From contig NZ_KV917377.1 of assembly GCF_002019705.1 (NCBI RefSeq), positions 3,383,649 through 3,447,648 on the forward strand: a DNA stretch of 64,000 bases. Direction: 5' to 3'. The stretch is from Shouchella patagoniensis. Lineage in GTDB: Bacteria > Bacillota > Bacilli > Bacillales > Bacillaceae_D. This document shows, one piece after another, positions 52,712 to 61,855 of the stretch (the first letter of the stretch is position 1; each line of letters begins with the position of its first letter). The notes below the pieces were generated by a model that searched no databases, was not told the DNA's origin, and saw nothing but the letters and a program-made list of their open reading frames with translations. Made by a program: the position numbers and the translations under genes.

Positions 52712-53470
52712 GTGGAAGCAGAGCTTTTTTCTTTACGAGGAAAAACAGCCCTTGTTACAGGAGCAAGCAGAGGGCTGGGGCAAGGGATGGCCGTCGGCTT
52801 GGCGCAAGCAGGAGCAACCGTCATAGGGGCTGGTGTTAGTGAAATGGAGGAAACAAAGCAACTGATTGAAGGAATAAATGGAGAGTTTTTTCATTTCAAG
52901 GCAGATTTAGCGGTTGACGGAGGGGCGAAAGAACTAGCAAAAACCGTTCTAGCAAACTTTGAAAACGTTGACATTTTGGTCAATAATGCAGGAATTATTA
53001 AACGTCAGGAAGCGGAACAATTTAGTGATGAAAGCTTTCGCGAGGTGCTTCAAGTGAACCTCGATTCGCTATTTGCTTTATCTCGCCAAATTGGAAATCA
53101 TATGCTTGAACGTGGCAGCGGCTCGATTATTAATATTGCGTCCATGCTATCTTTTCAAGGTGGTTTACGAGTTCCAGCGTATACGGCGAGCAAACATGCC
53201 GTCGCTGGTCTGACAAAAGCTCTAGGCAATGAGTGGGGTGCAAGAGGTGTGAGAGTGAATGCCATTGCGCCAGGTTATATGGAAACGGATAATACTGAAG
53301 GAATTCGAAACGATGAAGATCGTTTTGCCTATATTAGTTCGCGAATTCCAATGGGCAAATGGGGAACACCTGAAGACTTGGCGGGACCAGTCGTCTTTTT
53401 AGCATCGGAAGCTTCTCGTTATGTGAATGGCCATGTGCTATGTGTTGATGGCGGTTGGATGAGTTCATAA
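52712..53470 (+). CDS. kduD: 2-deoxy-D-gluconate 3-dehydrogenase
   Basis: 252-residue classical SDR that reduces 2,5-diketo-3-deoxygluconate to 2-keto-3-deoxygluconate in pectin catabolism. Cofactor motif TGASRGLGQG (about 16-25), NNAGI, and the catalytic Y157-x-x-x-K161 in PAYTASKHA. The start EAELFSLRGKTALVTG is that of KduD. GTG at 52712 follows GGAGG with good spacing; the longer frame from 52652 runs into the promoter. First gene of kduD-kduI. Confidence 0.92.
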   Translation: MEAELFSLRGKTALVTGASRGLGQGMAVGLAQAGATVIGAGVSEMEETKQLIEGINGEFFHFKADLAVDGGAKELAKTVLANFENVDILVNNAGIIKRQEAEQFSDESFREVLQVNLDSLFALSRQIGNHMLERGSGSIINIASMLSFQGGLRVPAYTASKHAVAGLTKALGNEWGARGVRVNAIAPGYMETDNTEGIRNDEDRFAYISSRIPMGKWGTPEDLAGPVVFLASEASRYVNGHVLCVDGGWMSS

Positions 53471-53491
53471 ATTAAAGGAGGAAAAAGAAAA

Positions 53492-54322
53492 TTGGATATT
53501 CGATATGAAGTGAACCCAGAGGACGGAAAGCGTTATACAACGGAAGAATTGCGAAAAGCATTCCTAATTGAGTCATTATTTCAGAATGGTGAAATTTCGT
53601 TCTGCTACTCACACTATGATCGCCTCGTTATTGGCGGAGCTGTGCCAACAACAAATGCATTAAAACTTGATACTGGTGATGTGTTAAGAACAGAATTTTT
53701 CTTAGAACGCCGTGAGATTGCGATTATTAATATTGGTGGTCAAGGTACGGTTACAGTTAACGGAGAAACGTATACGATGCAAAAACGTGATTGTTTGTAT
53801 GTAGGAAAAGGGAATGAGAATGTGTTGTTTGAATCCACTAATGCAAATGAACCAGCACGCTATTATCTCGTATCTTCTACAGCGCATAAGGAGTATCCGA
53901 CTCGATTGTTGCCAATAGCCGATGCAGAACCAAACCGTCTTGGCTCTGATGCTGAATCAAACAATCGGACGATCTATAAGTATGTGCATGAGGATGGCAT
54001 TCAAAGCTGCCAGTTAATGGTAGGAATGACGTTGCTTGAACCAAACAATATGTGGAATACGATGCCTGCTCATGTTCATGACCGTCGGATGGAAGCGTAT
54101 TTATATTTTGACATGGAACCAAAGTCCCGTGTATTTCATTTCATGGGTCAGCCAAATGAAACGCGTCACCTCATTGTTGGGAATGAGCAGGCTATCATTT
54201 CACCACCTTGGTCGATTCATTCGGGTGTTGGTACAAGCAATTATACGTTCATTTGGGCAATGGCAGGAGAAAACTATACATTTAAAGATATGGACTTTGT
54301 CCCAATGGAAGACTTGAAGTAG
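53492..54322 (+). CDS. kduI: 5-keto-4-deoxyuronate isomerase
   Basis: 276-residue cupin enzyme that converts 4-deoxy-5-keto-uronate, the product of unsaturated galacturonate, to diketodeoxygluconate. The TTG start is fixed by AAAGGAGG. Family stretches: YDRLVIGGAVPT, RREIAIINIGGQGTV, the zinc site TMPAHVHDRRMEAYLYFD (two His and a Glu) and SPPWSIHSGVGT. Twenty-one bases after kduD; terminator follows. Confidence 0.95.
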   Translation: MDIRYEVNPEDGKRYTTEELRKAFLIESLFQNGEISFCYSHYDRLVIGGAVPTTNALKLDTGDVLRTEFFLERREIAIINIGGQGTVTVNGETYTMQKRDCLYVGKGNENVLFESTNANEPARYYLVSSTAHKEYPTRLLPIADAEPNRLGSDAESNNRTIYKYVHEDGIQSCQLMVGMTLLEPNNMWNTMPAHVHDRRMEAYLYFDMEPKSRVFHFMGQPNETRHLIVGNEQAIISPPWSIHSGVGTSNYTFIWAMAGENYTFKDMDFVPMEDLK

Positions 54323-54347
54323 CAAGCGGTTTGAACATAAATCATTT

Positions 54348-54381
54348 AAAACAAGGACTGAGTGGATACAGTCCTTGTTTT
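54348..54381 (+). terminator. Terminator of kduD-kduI
   Basis: AAAACAAGGACTG pairs with CAGTCCTTGTTTT around an eight-base loop. Confidence 0.85.
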
Positions 54382-54808
54382 GATGGTGCGTTTGATACTA
54401 GGTAAGTGATAGGTTTGATAAACGTCAATAACTTTATTTCCCGGATCTAATTGTCCAATTCAGCACAAGTTTTGTGTTTCATGTTGTCGTTTGTAAGAAC
54501 AACTAAGAAATGAATGATTCTGTCAAAACCTCTGTGTAAGATGGCGGTTTTTAAACGTCCCTTTTATGTAGATTCAGAGAATCTTTTTATTGAAGCGCTT
54601 TCAAAATAGAGGTGACAATAATTAGAATAAGATGCTATGATTTGTAAAACGAAACTAGGATAGAACGTCAGCCCATGCCTTATTATTAAAAGTTTAAGAG
54701 TCTACCAAAACACAAGAATTATTTACATCGGTGTATGAGTCAACAGAGGAATTTTTAAAGAGATGGTGAATGTAATCAAGTAGAAATGCCAACAAAGGAG
54801 ATGAAAAA
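54382..54808. other. Upstream region of uxaC without a gene
   Basis: Contains the cre-like site at 54590-54603 and presumably the uxaC promoter. A perfect GTTY array like those at deoR and kduD is not visible. No open frame supported. Confidence 0.4.
54590..54603. promoter_or_regulatory. cre-like catabolite site upstream of uxaC
   Basis: TTGAAGCGCTTTCA; the minus strand TGAAAGCGCTTCAA fits TGWAARCGYTWNCW at 13 of 14 positions. Confidence 0.6.
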
Positions 54809-56221
54809 ATGATTTCAACTGGATATACGTTTATTTCAAATCAATTTATGCTGCATTCAAAAACGGCAGAAAGACTTTATCACGAATTTGCGAAAGACAT
54901 GCCAATAATTGATTACCATTGTCATGTATCGCCTCAAGAAATTGCCACTAATCGAAGCTATGAGAATTTAACGGAACTATGGCTCCATGGAGACCATTAT
55001 AAATGGCGGGCAATGCGAACGATGGGGATTAGTGAAGAGTATATTACTGGCGGAAAAACAGATAAGGAAAAATATATGAAATGGGCAGAAGTGGTGCCAT
55101 ACACGATGGGTAATCCTTTGTACCATTGGACGCACCTTGAGTTGAAGCGCTATTTTCAGATTGATGATTTGTTGAATCCGAAAACGGCTGAAGGTATTTG
55201 GGAGAAGACAAGGGAACAGTTGAAATCAAAGGAATTACGGACTCAAGGAATTATTAGTCAATCGAATGTGGAAGTGATCTGTACGACGGATGATCCGATC
55301 GATTCCCTTGAAGCACACGAGACAATTGCAAATGATGACTCCTTTGCAACAAACGTATACCCTGCTTTTAGACCAGATAAATCTTTGTTTGTGCGTTCAC
55401 CTCAGTATCCGAGTTACATCGAACAGCTTGCAGAAGCAGCTGGAACAACGATTTATACGTGCAATGATTTAGTAGAGGCACTTAAAAATCGAGCAGCGTA
55501 TTTTCATGCAAGAGGCTGTCGCTTATCAGACCACGGATTGGAAACATTGCCATTTTCAAGCTGCAAGGAGAGCGAAGCTGAAGCAATTTTTGCAAAAGCG
55601 CGTATCGGTGAAGAGCTTACTATAGAAGAAGAACGCCAATTCCAAACGTATGTGCTGTTATCTCTTGGAAGAGTGTATCACTCCTTGGGTTGGACGATGC
55701 AGTTTCACCTTGGAGCGCTACGTAACAATAATCTCCGGATGTTAGATCGCCTTGGGCCGGATACAGGGTTTGATTCAATTGGTGATTTTCCTATTGCGCG
55801 TGAATTAAACCAATTTCTAAATGAGCTTGACCGTAATAATGAGCTCCCAAAAACAATTTTATATACGCTAAATCCAATCTACAATGATGTGATCGCATCG
55901 GCAATAGGTAATTTTCAATCAAGTGATGCTGTCGGTAAGATTCAATTTGGTTCTGGCTGGTGGTACAACGATCAAAAGGATGGAATGGAAAAGCAAATGA
56001 AGGATTTAGCGAATATCGGACTGCTTAGCACTTTTGTAGGTATGCTTACCGATTCGCGTAGCTTTCTCTCGTATACAAGGCATGAGTATTTCCGACGTAT
56101 TCTTTGCAATTTAATTGGAAGTTGGGTGGAAGCAGGTGAATTGCCGCCAGATGAAGAATGGCTTGGTAAACTCGTACAAAACATTTGCTATCACAATGCG
56201 AAACATTATTTTCAATTGTAA
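54809..56221 (+). CDS. uxaC: Glucuronate/galacturonate isomerase
   Basis: 470-residue TIM-barrel isomerase that converts D-galacturonate to tagaturonate and D-glucuronate to fructuronate. Family marks: PIIDYHCHVSPQEIA with the metal histidines, HGDHYKWRAMRTMG, CTTDDPIDSLEAH, and GFDSIGDFPIA. AAAGGAG ribosome site. Followed after 12 bases by the uronate dehydrogenase-like gene. Confidence 0.95.
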   Translation: MISTGYTFISNQFMLHSKTAERLYHEFAKDMPIIDYHCHVSPQEIATNRSYENLTELWLHGDHYKWRAMRTMGISEEYITGGKTDKEKYMKWAEVVPYTMGNPLYHWTHLELKRYFQIDDLLNPKTAEGIWEKTREQLKSKELRTQGIISQSNVEVICTTDDPIDSLEAHETIANDDSFATNVYPAFRPDKSLFVRSPQYPSYIEQLAEAAGTTIYTCNDLVEALKNRAAYFHARGCRLSDHGLETLPFSSCKESEAEAIFAKARIGEELTIEEERQFQTYVLLSLGRVYHSLGWTMQFHLGALRNNNLRMLDRLGPDTGFDSIGDFPIARELNQFLNELDRNNELPKTILYTLNPIYNDVIASAIGNFQSSDAVGKIQFGSGWWYNDQKDGMEKQMKDLANIGLLSTFVGMLTDSRSFLSYTRHEYFRRILCNLIGSWVEAGELPPDEEWLGKLVQNICYHNAKHYFQL

Positions 56222-56233
56222 AGGAGGTTTCGT

Positions 56234-56953
56234 GTGAAAAAAGTTGTTTTGCTTGGTGGATCAGGTACTATTGGTTCCGTTTTAGCTAGGGGACTTAAAG
56301 AGCATTATCATGTTGTAATAATGGATATGATTGAACCTTCTTGGAATGGAGATTTTATTCAGGTGGATGCAACAAATTATGAAGATCTGCTTGAAAAGAC
56401 GCCCGGGGATACAGATGTCATCATCAACTTGCTGCGAACGGATACGACAAAAGGCATTGAAGATAAAGAATGCTTTGATAAGCTCACAAGTGTCTTCTTT
56501 CAAGCAAGTTATTATATATTGCTTGTCGCTCGGGAGAAAGGCATTCGTCGTGTTGTTTATGCAAGTAGTAATCATGTGACAGACGCGTACGAAAAAGACG
56601 GTTTCTCGCTATTAGGTCGAGAAATTACAGTTGAAGATGTACCGAAATCAAAGGGGCTTTACGGAGTTTTGAAATTTGCATCTGAACAGCTTGGTGCCTT
56701 GTTTGCTGAAGAAGGAAGTGTGTCGGTTATTAATTTAAGGATTGCTTCTGTTCCACCACTGGAAAAGCGAGTTCTAAATAATGAGCGACTAAAAAGGACG
56801 CTATTGAAAGACGAGGATGCTGTACATCTCGTACGGGGAGCAATTGAAACAGACAAAGCATTTGGTACGTATTACGGGGTATCTGATTGGCCGAATAAGC
56901 CGTGGAGTACATTGAATGCCTATGAAGATCTTGGGTTTCAGGCAAAGCGTTAA
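56234..56953 (+). CDS. Uronate dehydrogenase-like NAD-dependent epimerase/dehydratase
   Basis: 239-residue extended SDR. Motif GGSGTIGSVLARGL, active-site ASSNHVTDAY (the SSNH signature of uronate dehydrogenases), Y-x-x-x-K in YGVLKFASEQ and the ending YYGVSDWPNKPWSTLNAYEDLGF, which matches the uronate dehydrogenase C-terminus. It should oxidise galacturonate or glucuronate to the aldarolactone. Slightly short for the family (about 265). Ribosome site AAAGGAGG. Confidence 0.75.
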   Translation: MKKVVLLGGSGTIGSVLARGLKEHYHVVIMDMIEPSWNGDFIQVDATNYEDLLEKTPGDTDVIINLLRTDTTKGIEDKECFDKLTSVFFQASYYILLVAREKGIRRVVYASSNHVTDAYEKDGFSLLGREITVEDVPKSKGLYGVLKFASEQLGALFAEEGSVSVINLRIASVPPLEKRVLNNERLKRTLLKDEDAVHLVRGAIETDKAFGTYYGVSDWPNKPWSTLNAYEDLGFQAKR

Positions 56954-56963
56954 CCAAATGTAA

Positions 56964-57159
56964 AGAAGCCTGACAATAGTCAGGCTTCAGATTGAAGACA
57001 AACGCTTGCATACAATGTGGCTCACCTAGGTCATATGCTAATGAACCTACGTTATATCTACATCTTAGCACCTAGTCTGACAAGTGTTTTCTTTTCAGCC
57101 TGGGTCGATTATCGACTTTGTCGACCCTCAGGCCTGATAGTAGTCAGGCTTCTTTTTTT
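56964..57159. terminator. Compound structured 3' region with duplicated terminator hairpins
   Basis: GAAGCCTGAC/GTCAGGCTTC forms the first hairpin (56966-56989). After about 120 bases comes a longer hairpin (CCTGGGTCGA/TCGACCCTCAGG, about 57098-57133) and then GCCTGATAGTAGTCAGGC with eight T (57133-57159). The last hairpin repeats the sequence of the first. The T-run works in the plus direction. It may be a double terminator or a structured 3' RNA. Confidence 0.5.
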
Positions 57160-58173
57160 TTAACGCAACCGTGTCGGCCATGAACCAGCCCAGGCGTAGC
57201 CATAACGCCGTTCTTGTTCAACATTCATAATATCGTGATGAATGATACCATCTCTTCCAGAGAAGATTGGGCGATTTGTTCCAATCTCGTAAAAGCGATA
57301 CCATGTTTCTGCACCCTGATCAGAAAAGAAATGGGGTTCAATGCGACGTTCATAGCGCGTATTTGGGACGCGCGCATCTTCCATCCAGGCCCTTGCGGAG
57401 GCAACTGCATCTTGAACGGCAGCCGATTGGTTTGGTTGATCTTCTAGCCATTGGACAATTCCGACGGACTCATCGGTCGCAATGGATGGGTGTTCGTAAA
57501 TTCTGCCTTGCTGCGGGGCAAGTGTAACAGGGTCGTGTTGTTGTCCCCAAGCTGTTTTCGTTCCATTTGCATCAATCTGTGAGTCTAAAATAAAACCAAG
57601 ACCGTCGTCAATAGAATCTTCAATAGCTGAAGCAAGGTTCTCATCAATTAAATCACCATGAAAGGGTTGAATACCTTCTTTCGCATCTTCTAATAATCGC
57701 AAAACGTTAATCATGGCATGATCATTAAATGTCACATAATTTGAATACCAGACGGAACTGGAAGGATCAGAGCCTCGCTGTGGATAGACTTGACGAAAAC
57801 CGCCGCTCGGATATTGCAATTTAAAGAGGAAATCAATTCCACTGTAAACACTCTCTTTATAGCGTAGGTCGCCAGTTTCTTGATAAGCTTCTGCAACAAC
57901 AAGAATTTCAGAGACAGTGGCATCGTTATCAATTGTGCCAAGCTCTTGGCCATTGGAAGTCCAGACGGACCTTGATTCATTCCCATTCCAATCGCGCGTA
58001 TAAATCTCTGGCATATCTTTTGTCCACCCCCCATGCTCCATTTGCCAAGTGAGTAGGTGATCAGCCTCTGTAACGACAGATGCCTTTGCAGTTTGTTCAG
58101 TAGGAGATAAGACAAATAAACTAGACGCAACAAGCAGTGTGGCGAACGATGGTAAGAAGTGAAGCGCTTTCAT
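57160..58173 (-). CDS. Secreted pectate lyase, polysaccharide lyase family 10
   Basis: 338 residues. Signal peptide (ALHFLPSFATLLVASSLFVLSP, cleavage likely after TAKA), then a PL10 catalytic domain seen in MEHGGWTKDMPEIYTRDWNG, GTIDNDATVSEILVVAEAY, GGFRQVYPQRG and YVTFNDHAMINVLRLL. PL10 enzymes cut polygalacturonate at alkaline pH, with Ca2+, leaving unsaturated products that KduI then uses. Start ATG at 58173 with AAAGGAGG. A cre-like TGAAAGCGCTTCAC covers codons 1-5. Downstream of the AraC gene on the same strand. Confidence 0.9.
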   Translation of the reverse strand: MKALHFLPSFATLLVASSLFVLSPTEQTAKASVVTEADHLLTWQMEHGGWTKDMPEIYTRDWNGNESRSVWTSNGQELGTIDNDATVSEILVVAEAYQETGDLRYKESVYSGIDFLFKLQYPSGGFRQVYPQRGSDPSSSVWYSNYVTFNDHAMINVLRLLEDAKEGIQPFHGDLIDENLASAIEDSIDDGLGFILDSQIDANGTKTAWGQQHDPVTLAPQQGRIYEHPSIATDESVGIVQWLEDQPNQSAAVQDAVASARAWMEDARVPNTRYERRIEPHFFSDQGAETWYRFYEIGTNRPIFSGRDGIIHHDIMNVEQERRYGYAWAGSWPTRLR

Positions 58174-58200
58174 TTTTACGGCCTCCTTTGAATGGAATGT

Positions 58201-58216
58201 GTTTAGTTTACCAAAC
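58201..58216. promoter_or_regulatory. Inverted repeat upstream of the pectate lyase gene
   Basis: GTTTAGTTTACCAAAC, an imperfect palindrome with GTTT/AAAC ends, 28 bases before the pectate lyase start. Candidate site for the adjacent AraC protein or the DeoR-type repressor. Confidence 0.35.
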
Positions 58217-58267
58217 AAAAAGTAACCATTTTTGTCTTCATTGCTTTGTTATGTTGCCATTTTTGCG

Positions 58268-59113
58268 CTATTGCTTGTTACGGTATTGAGTAGGAGATAA
58301 ATCAAGGATACGCTTAAAGACGCGATGAAAGTGAGCAGACGATTGGAAACCAACTCTTCTTGCGAGTTGAAAAATGGGTTCATTTGTTCGAACCAATCGC
58401 TTACAAGCTTGTGAGATGCGAACTTCTTGAATATGTTCTGTCAAACCTTGGCCAGTCACTTGTTTAAATATACGACTTGTATAAGCCGGGCTTAGATGAA
58501 CAACGGAAGCGAGCGTGGTTAAGTCCAGTGCTTCATCAAAATGATGCTCAATGTATGCAATTAAATGAGCAACGATTTCGGAAGGTCCAGAGAAAACCGC
58601 AGAGTTCTTGGTTTGAACCGCTTTAAGAGTGTGGTATTGCCGATGTGCTTCAAGCAACAATTGGCATAAGAGCACTTGTTGATATAGTAAGCTTTCTTGT
58701 GAAACAGGGCGATTGTACTCGTTAAAAAGTTGGTTGAACAAGTCGTGAATTTGCTGTTGCTGATGAACTGGAATTTCTAGCAGGCAAAACGCATTTGCAA
58801 ATAGCGGCTTTATCAGTTCAAGCCATTCTTTCGGTAGAGACGTAAGATGAGCATTAACAACAAATCGAGCATGACCCGGACGAGAGGTGGGTCCCATTTT
58901 ATGAATGAGATGAGGTGAAAGGATTAACAGGGTGTGTTGTTTAAGCGGGATAGCTTGACCATTGCAATAAAACACCCGCTCTCCTTCAGCAAGCCAGTGG
59001 AGTTCAATATCACTATGGAGGTGATAGTGACTCATCCCATAAGGAGGAGAACATCGTTTGAGATAATCAACATAAATCGCTTGTTTTCGAATGGAACAGG
59101 TTAGTCTTTGCAT
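58268..59113 (-). CDS. AraC-family transcriptional regulator
   Basis: 281 residues. N-terminal cupin-like sensing domain (HYHLHSDIELHWLAEGERVFYC) and C-terminal double HTH (DLTTLASVVHLSPAYTSRIFKQVTGQGL, then QLARRVGFQSSAHFHRVFKRILDLSPTQYR). ATG at 59113 chosen because AAGGAGC precedes it. Divergent from the YesS-like gene and upstream of the pectate lyase, so it probably activates one or both in response to pectin products. Confidence 0.87.
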   Translation of the reverse strand: MQRLTCSIRKQAIYVDYLKRCSPPYGMSHYHLHSDIELHWLAEGERVFYCNGQAIPLKQHTLLILSPHLIHKMGPTSRPGHARFVVNAHLTSLPKEWLELIKPLFANAFCLLEIPVHQQQQIHDLFNQLFNEYNRPVSQESLLYQQVLLCQLLLEAHRQYHTLKAVQTKNSAVFSGPSEIVAHLIAYIEHHFDEALDLTTLASVVHLSPAYTSRIFKQVTGQGLTEHIQEVRISQACKRLVRTNEPIFQLARRVGFQSSAHFHRVFKRILDLSPTQYRNKQ

Positions 59114-59206
59114 AGATAAGCTCCTTTCAAGAGGAAGAGTCACAGAACTTATATGATCCACTTTATCAGAAAATTGAGCGTTTTCAATAGATGGGAGGAG
59201 AAACGA

Positions 59207-61504
59207 ATGCGCAGTCTTTGGATGAAGTTGCTTGTATATGGAGGGTTGATTGGTACAATTCCGGTTATCATTGTTGGTTTATTCGCTTATTTCCAGTCAA
59301 CGAACCACGCTGAGCAGCGAGTTGCTAATGAGAAGATGGAATTAATGCGACAAGTCAAAGCCAATATTGAACAAGTACTGACAACTGTGCACCATTCTCT
59401 AAATAATACGATTGAATCACCAACTATGGCCGAAGCCATTCGCAAGCCTTTACTTGGCAACGATTTTCAATTGTATCGCAACTTACGTCGAGAACTAAGC
59501 AGGCTTCAATCATTTGATACAAAGGTCGAAGAGACGATCGTTTTAAACAATGAACAAAACTGGATTGTTACAAATCAAGGAATTAGTAGACTTGATGCTC
59601 ATCCCGATGAGGATCGATACATATCGTTTTTTGAGCTTCCTAATAATACAACATGGTTGCTGCTTGAAACCGAATCATTTGAAGAGGCGATTATTCGTCG
59701 CCATTGTCCATATACAATTAGTTTAGTGAAAAAATTGCCGACTAGGTTAAGCGATAAATATGGGTTAGCATTTGCGAATATTCCAATGTGTAGTATAAAA
59801 GAAATGATTCTTAGTGATGAAATTTCTGATGAGTTAATGATTTTAGATGAAAAGAATCAAATTATTGTTCATTCTGATGAGGAAGTGGTAGGAAAATCAT
59901 TTGTAGACTTAGGGTTTTCAGAGCCTGCTTGGACTAATGAAGCTGCTGGACAAACAACGGTTGATCTTGATAATGAGTCGTATGCACTCACTTACACGAC
60001 CTCTAATCTGAATGGATGGAAATATGTATCACTCACATCAATGAATGAATTAATGAGCGAATCGAGGAGCATAGGTTGGTTCACTTTTTATATGGTACTC
60101 TCTATGATTGTATTAACGACATTTGTTGTCTGGGTTTATTCACGCAAACTCTATTCACCCGTTAGAAAGCTTGTCGCCGCGATACATCAGAAGGGAACTG
60201 GTGATGAAAAAAAGCAAAAGCGGACTGAGTTTCAAGTGATTGAAGATCAACTTCATGATTTGTTTTCATCAAAAAAAATGCTGGAACAGGAATTGACGGT
60301 CCATACAAAACAATCTCTAATGCTCTTTTTAATGCGCGTCTATCAAGGGCGTTCATCTACTACTGATAGCCAAGAAAGGCTTCGACTTTATGGGTTGGAT
60401 AAGCGTATAAACGGCTGGGGTATCATGAGCTTATTTGTTATCCATTTGGAGCACCCACGCCATGAGGAAGATCAAGAAGAACGAGAGCTTCGTGCTTTTG
60501 CGCTTAGGAATATCATTGATGATACGGTTCCCGAGGAAAATCGGTTGCCGGCTGTGTGGATCGATGATTTGCTTGTAGTCGTTGTAGGTTTAGATGAGTA
60601 TACAGCAATTACTGATGCGGAAGCAGCTGTTTATCATTGGAGCGAGAATATAAAAGCGTATATGCAAGAGTATATGCAAACGTTAGTAAGTATCGGTATT
60701 AGTGAACCGTTTAAGGCATTTTCTAATTCGAATATCGCTTTTGCGCAAGGGACGGAAGCATTAACGCATCGTTTTAAGTTCAATGAAAATGTCATTATCT
60801 ATTATCGGAGTATCCAAGCTAGAGAAAAAGTTGCTGTTTATCATCATCCCTCACAAACGGAAGAAGAATTGTTGCTGGCCATACGCTTAGCCGATCGAGA
60901 AAAGGCGGAAGAGTTGTTTGAAATATGGCTAAATGCTGTGATGGATAAAGGTCATACGGTAGGAGAGGTTCATGTTTCATTTATGCACTTAATTAGTCGT
61001 ATGCTTCGGTTTTATCATGAAAGTGGTTGGACAAGATCAGATCATATGCACTTGTCAGAAGCAACCCTCTATCAAGAGTGCTTACATCTTCGTAGCCAGG
61101 ATAAGATCAAAGATTGGTTTTCCGAACGGTTATTATATCCGTTATTAGCTATGTTCAAAGAAATTAGCGAATCTCAGTTTCAAGATTTATCTCAAAAAAT
61201 GATTAACTATATTAAAGCAAATGATGACACAGCCATTACACTTGAACAGTGTGCAGCAGACTTACATTACAATGCAAATTATTTAAGTAGTGTATTTAAA
61301 AAAGGAACAGGAATGACATTTAGCGATTACGTGGCCGATCATCGCTTAAAAGAAGCAAAGAAATGGCTCCATGATACAGACATTCCTATTAAACAGATTG
61401 CCGAAAGATTAGGCTATAAAAACTCACAAAATTTTATCCGTTCTTTTAAAAAATCAACTGGTATGACGCCTGGACAATATAGACAAGAAAAAGGGATGGA
61501 GTAG
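59207..61504 (+). CDS. YesS-like membrane-spanning AraC-type regulator
   Basis: 765 residues. N-terminal membrane helix (LLVYGGLIGTIPVIIVGLFAYF), an extracytoplasmic Cache-like sensor (about 35-285), a second membrane helix (FYMVLSMIVLTTFVVWVY), a cytoplasmic linker and a C-terminal AraC HTH (LEQCAADLHYNANYLSSVFKKGTGMTFSDY, then IKQIAERLGYKNSQNFIRSFKKSTGM). This is the layout of B. subtilis YesS, which controls rhamnogalacturonan genes. ATG at 59207 with GGGAGGAG. Confidence 0.87.
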   Translation: MRSLWMKLLVYGGLIGTIPVIIVGLFAYFQSTNHAEQRVANEKMELMRQVKANIEQVLTTVHHSLNNTIESPTMAEAIRKPLLGNDFQLYRNLRRELSRLQSFDTKVEETIVLNNEQNWIVTNQGISRLDAHPDEDRYISFFELPNNTTWLLLETESFEEAIIRRHCPYTISLVKKLPTRLSDKYGLAFANIPMCSIKEMILSDEISDELMILDEKNQIIVHSDEEVVGKSFVDLGFSEPAWTNEAAGQTTVDLDNESYALTYTTSNLNGWKYVSLTSMNELMSESRSIGWFTFYMVLSMIVLTTFVVWVYSRKLYSPVRKLVAAIHQKGTGDEKKQKRTEFQVIEDQLHDLFSSKKMLEQELTVHTKQSLMLFLMRVYQGRSSTTDSQERLRLYGLDKRINGWGIMSLFVIHLEHPRHEEDQEERELRAFALRNIIDDTVPEENRLPAVWIDDLLVVVVGLDEYTAITDAEAAVYHWSENIKAYMQEYMQTLVSIGISEPFKAFSNSNIAFAQGTEALTHRFKFNENVIIYYRSIQAREKVAVYHHPSQTEEELLLAIRLADREKAEELFEIWLNAVMDKGHTVGEVHVSFMHLISRMLRFYHESGWTRSDHMHLSEATLYQECLHLRSQDKIKDWFSERLLYPLLAMFKEISESQFQDLSQKMINYIKANDDTAITLEQCAADLHYNANYLSSVFKKGTGMTFSDYVADHRLKEAKKWLHDTDIPIKQIAERLGYKNSQNFIRSFKKSTGMTPGQYRQEKGME

Positions 61505-61855
61505 CAACAAGTAGGTACAATTTGTATGGGGCTTCTCCTAAAGACAAGGGGGTTAGGTTGTTGACAAAGATAGGCGATGGGGCTACCTGAAACGAAAAAA
61601 AGAAAAATCATCAAATGACACTCGTTTTTAAAAGCTGGCTGACGGTTTCATTTTTGCGAGAAGCGACTTATAAAAAGCTGCTTTTTCTACTTATAACAAG
61701 GATAATCATTTCCTCAGGTCAAACTGAAAACAGCGCCAAATCAATGGTTTATGAGCAAATGATTATATAAGACATGAAATTTTAACGATATAGTTCAATC
61801 AATAGAGATAAACGGAGTGGGACAAAAAATTTTCAAAAATAAGGTGGGGACAAGG
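61505..61855. other. Intergenic region ahead of the importer operon
   Basis: Around 350 bases without a gene. A probable promoter lies late in it, near TATATAAG (61768-61775). Weak hairpins only. Confidence 0.35.

Noticed and set aside
54440-54520. GTT-rich stretch before uxaC as another DeoR operator
   Set aside because: The GTT units there lack the 10-bp period and the GTTY consensus seen at 51798 and 52663.
57732-58133. Overlapping 133-codon frame in the pectate lyase gene
   Set aside because: Same strand as the lyase in a shifted frame, without a ribosome site. The lyase frame has a signal peptide and family motifs.
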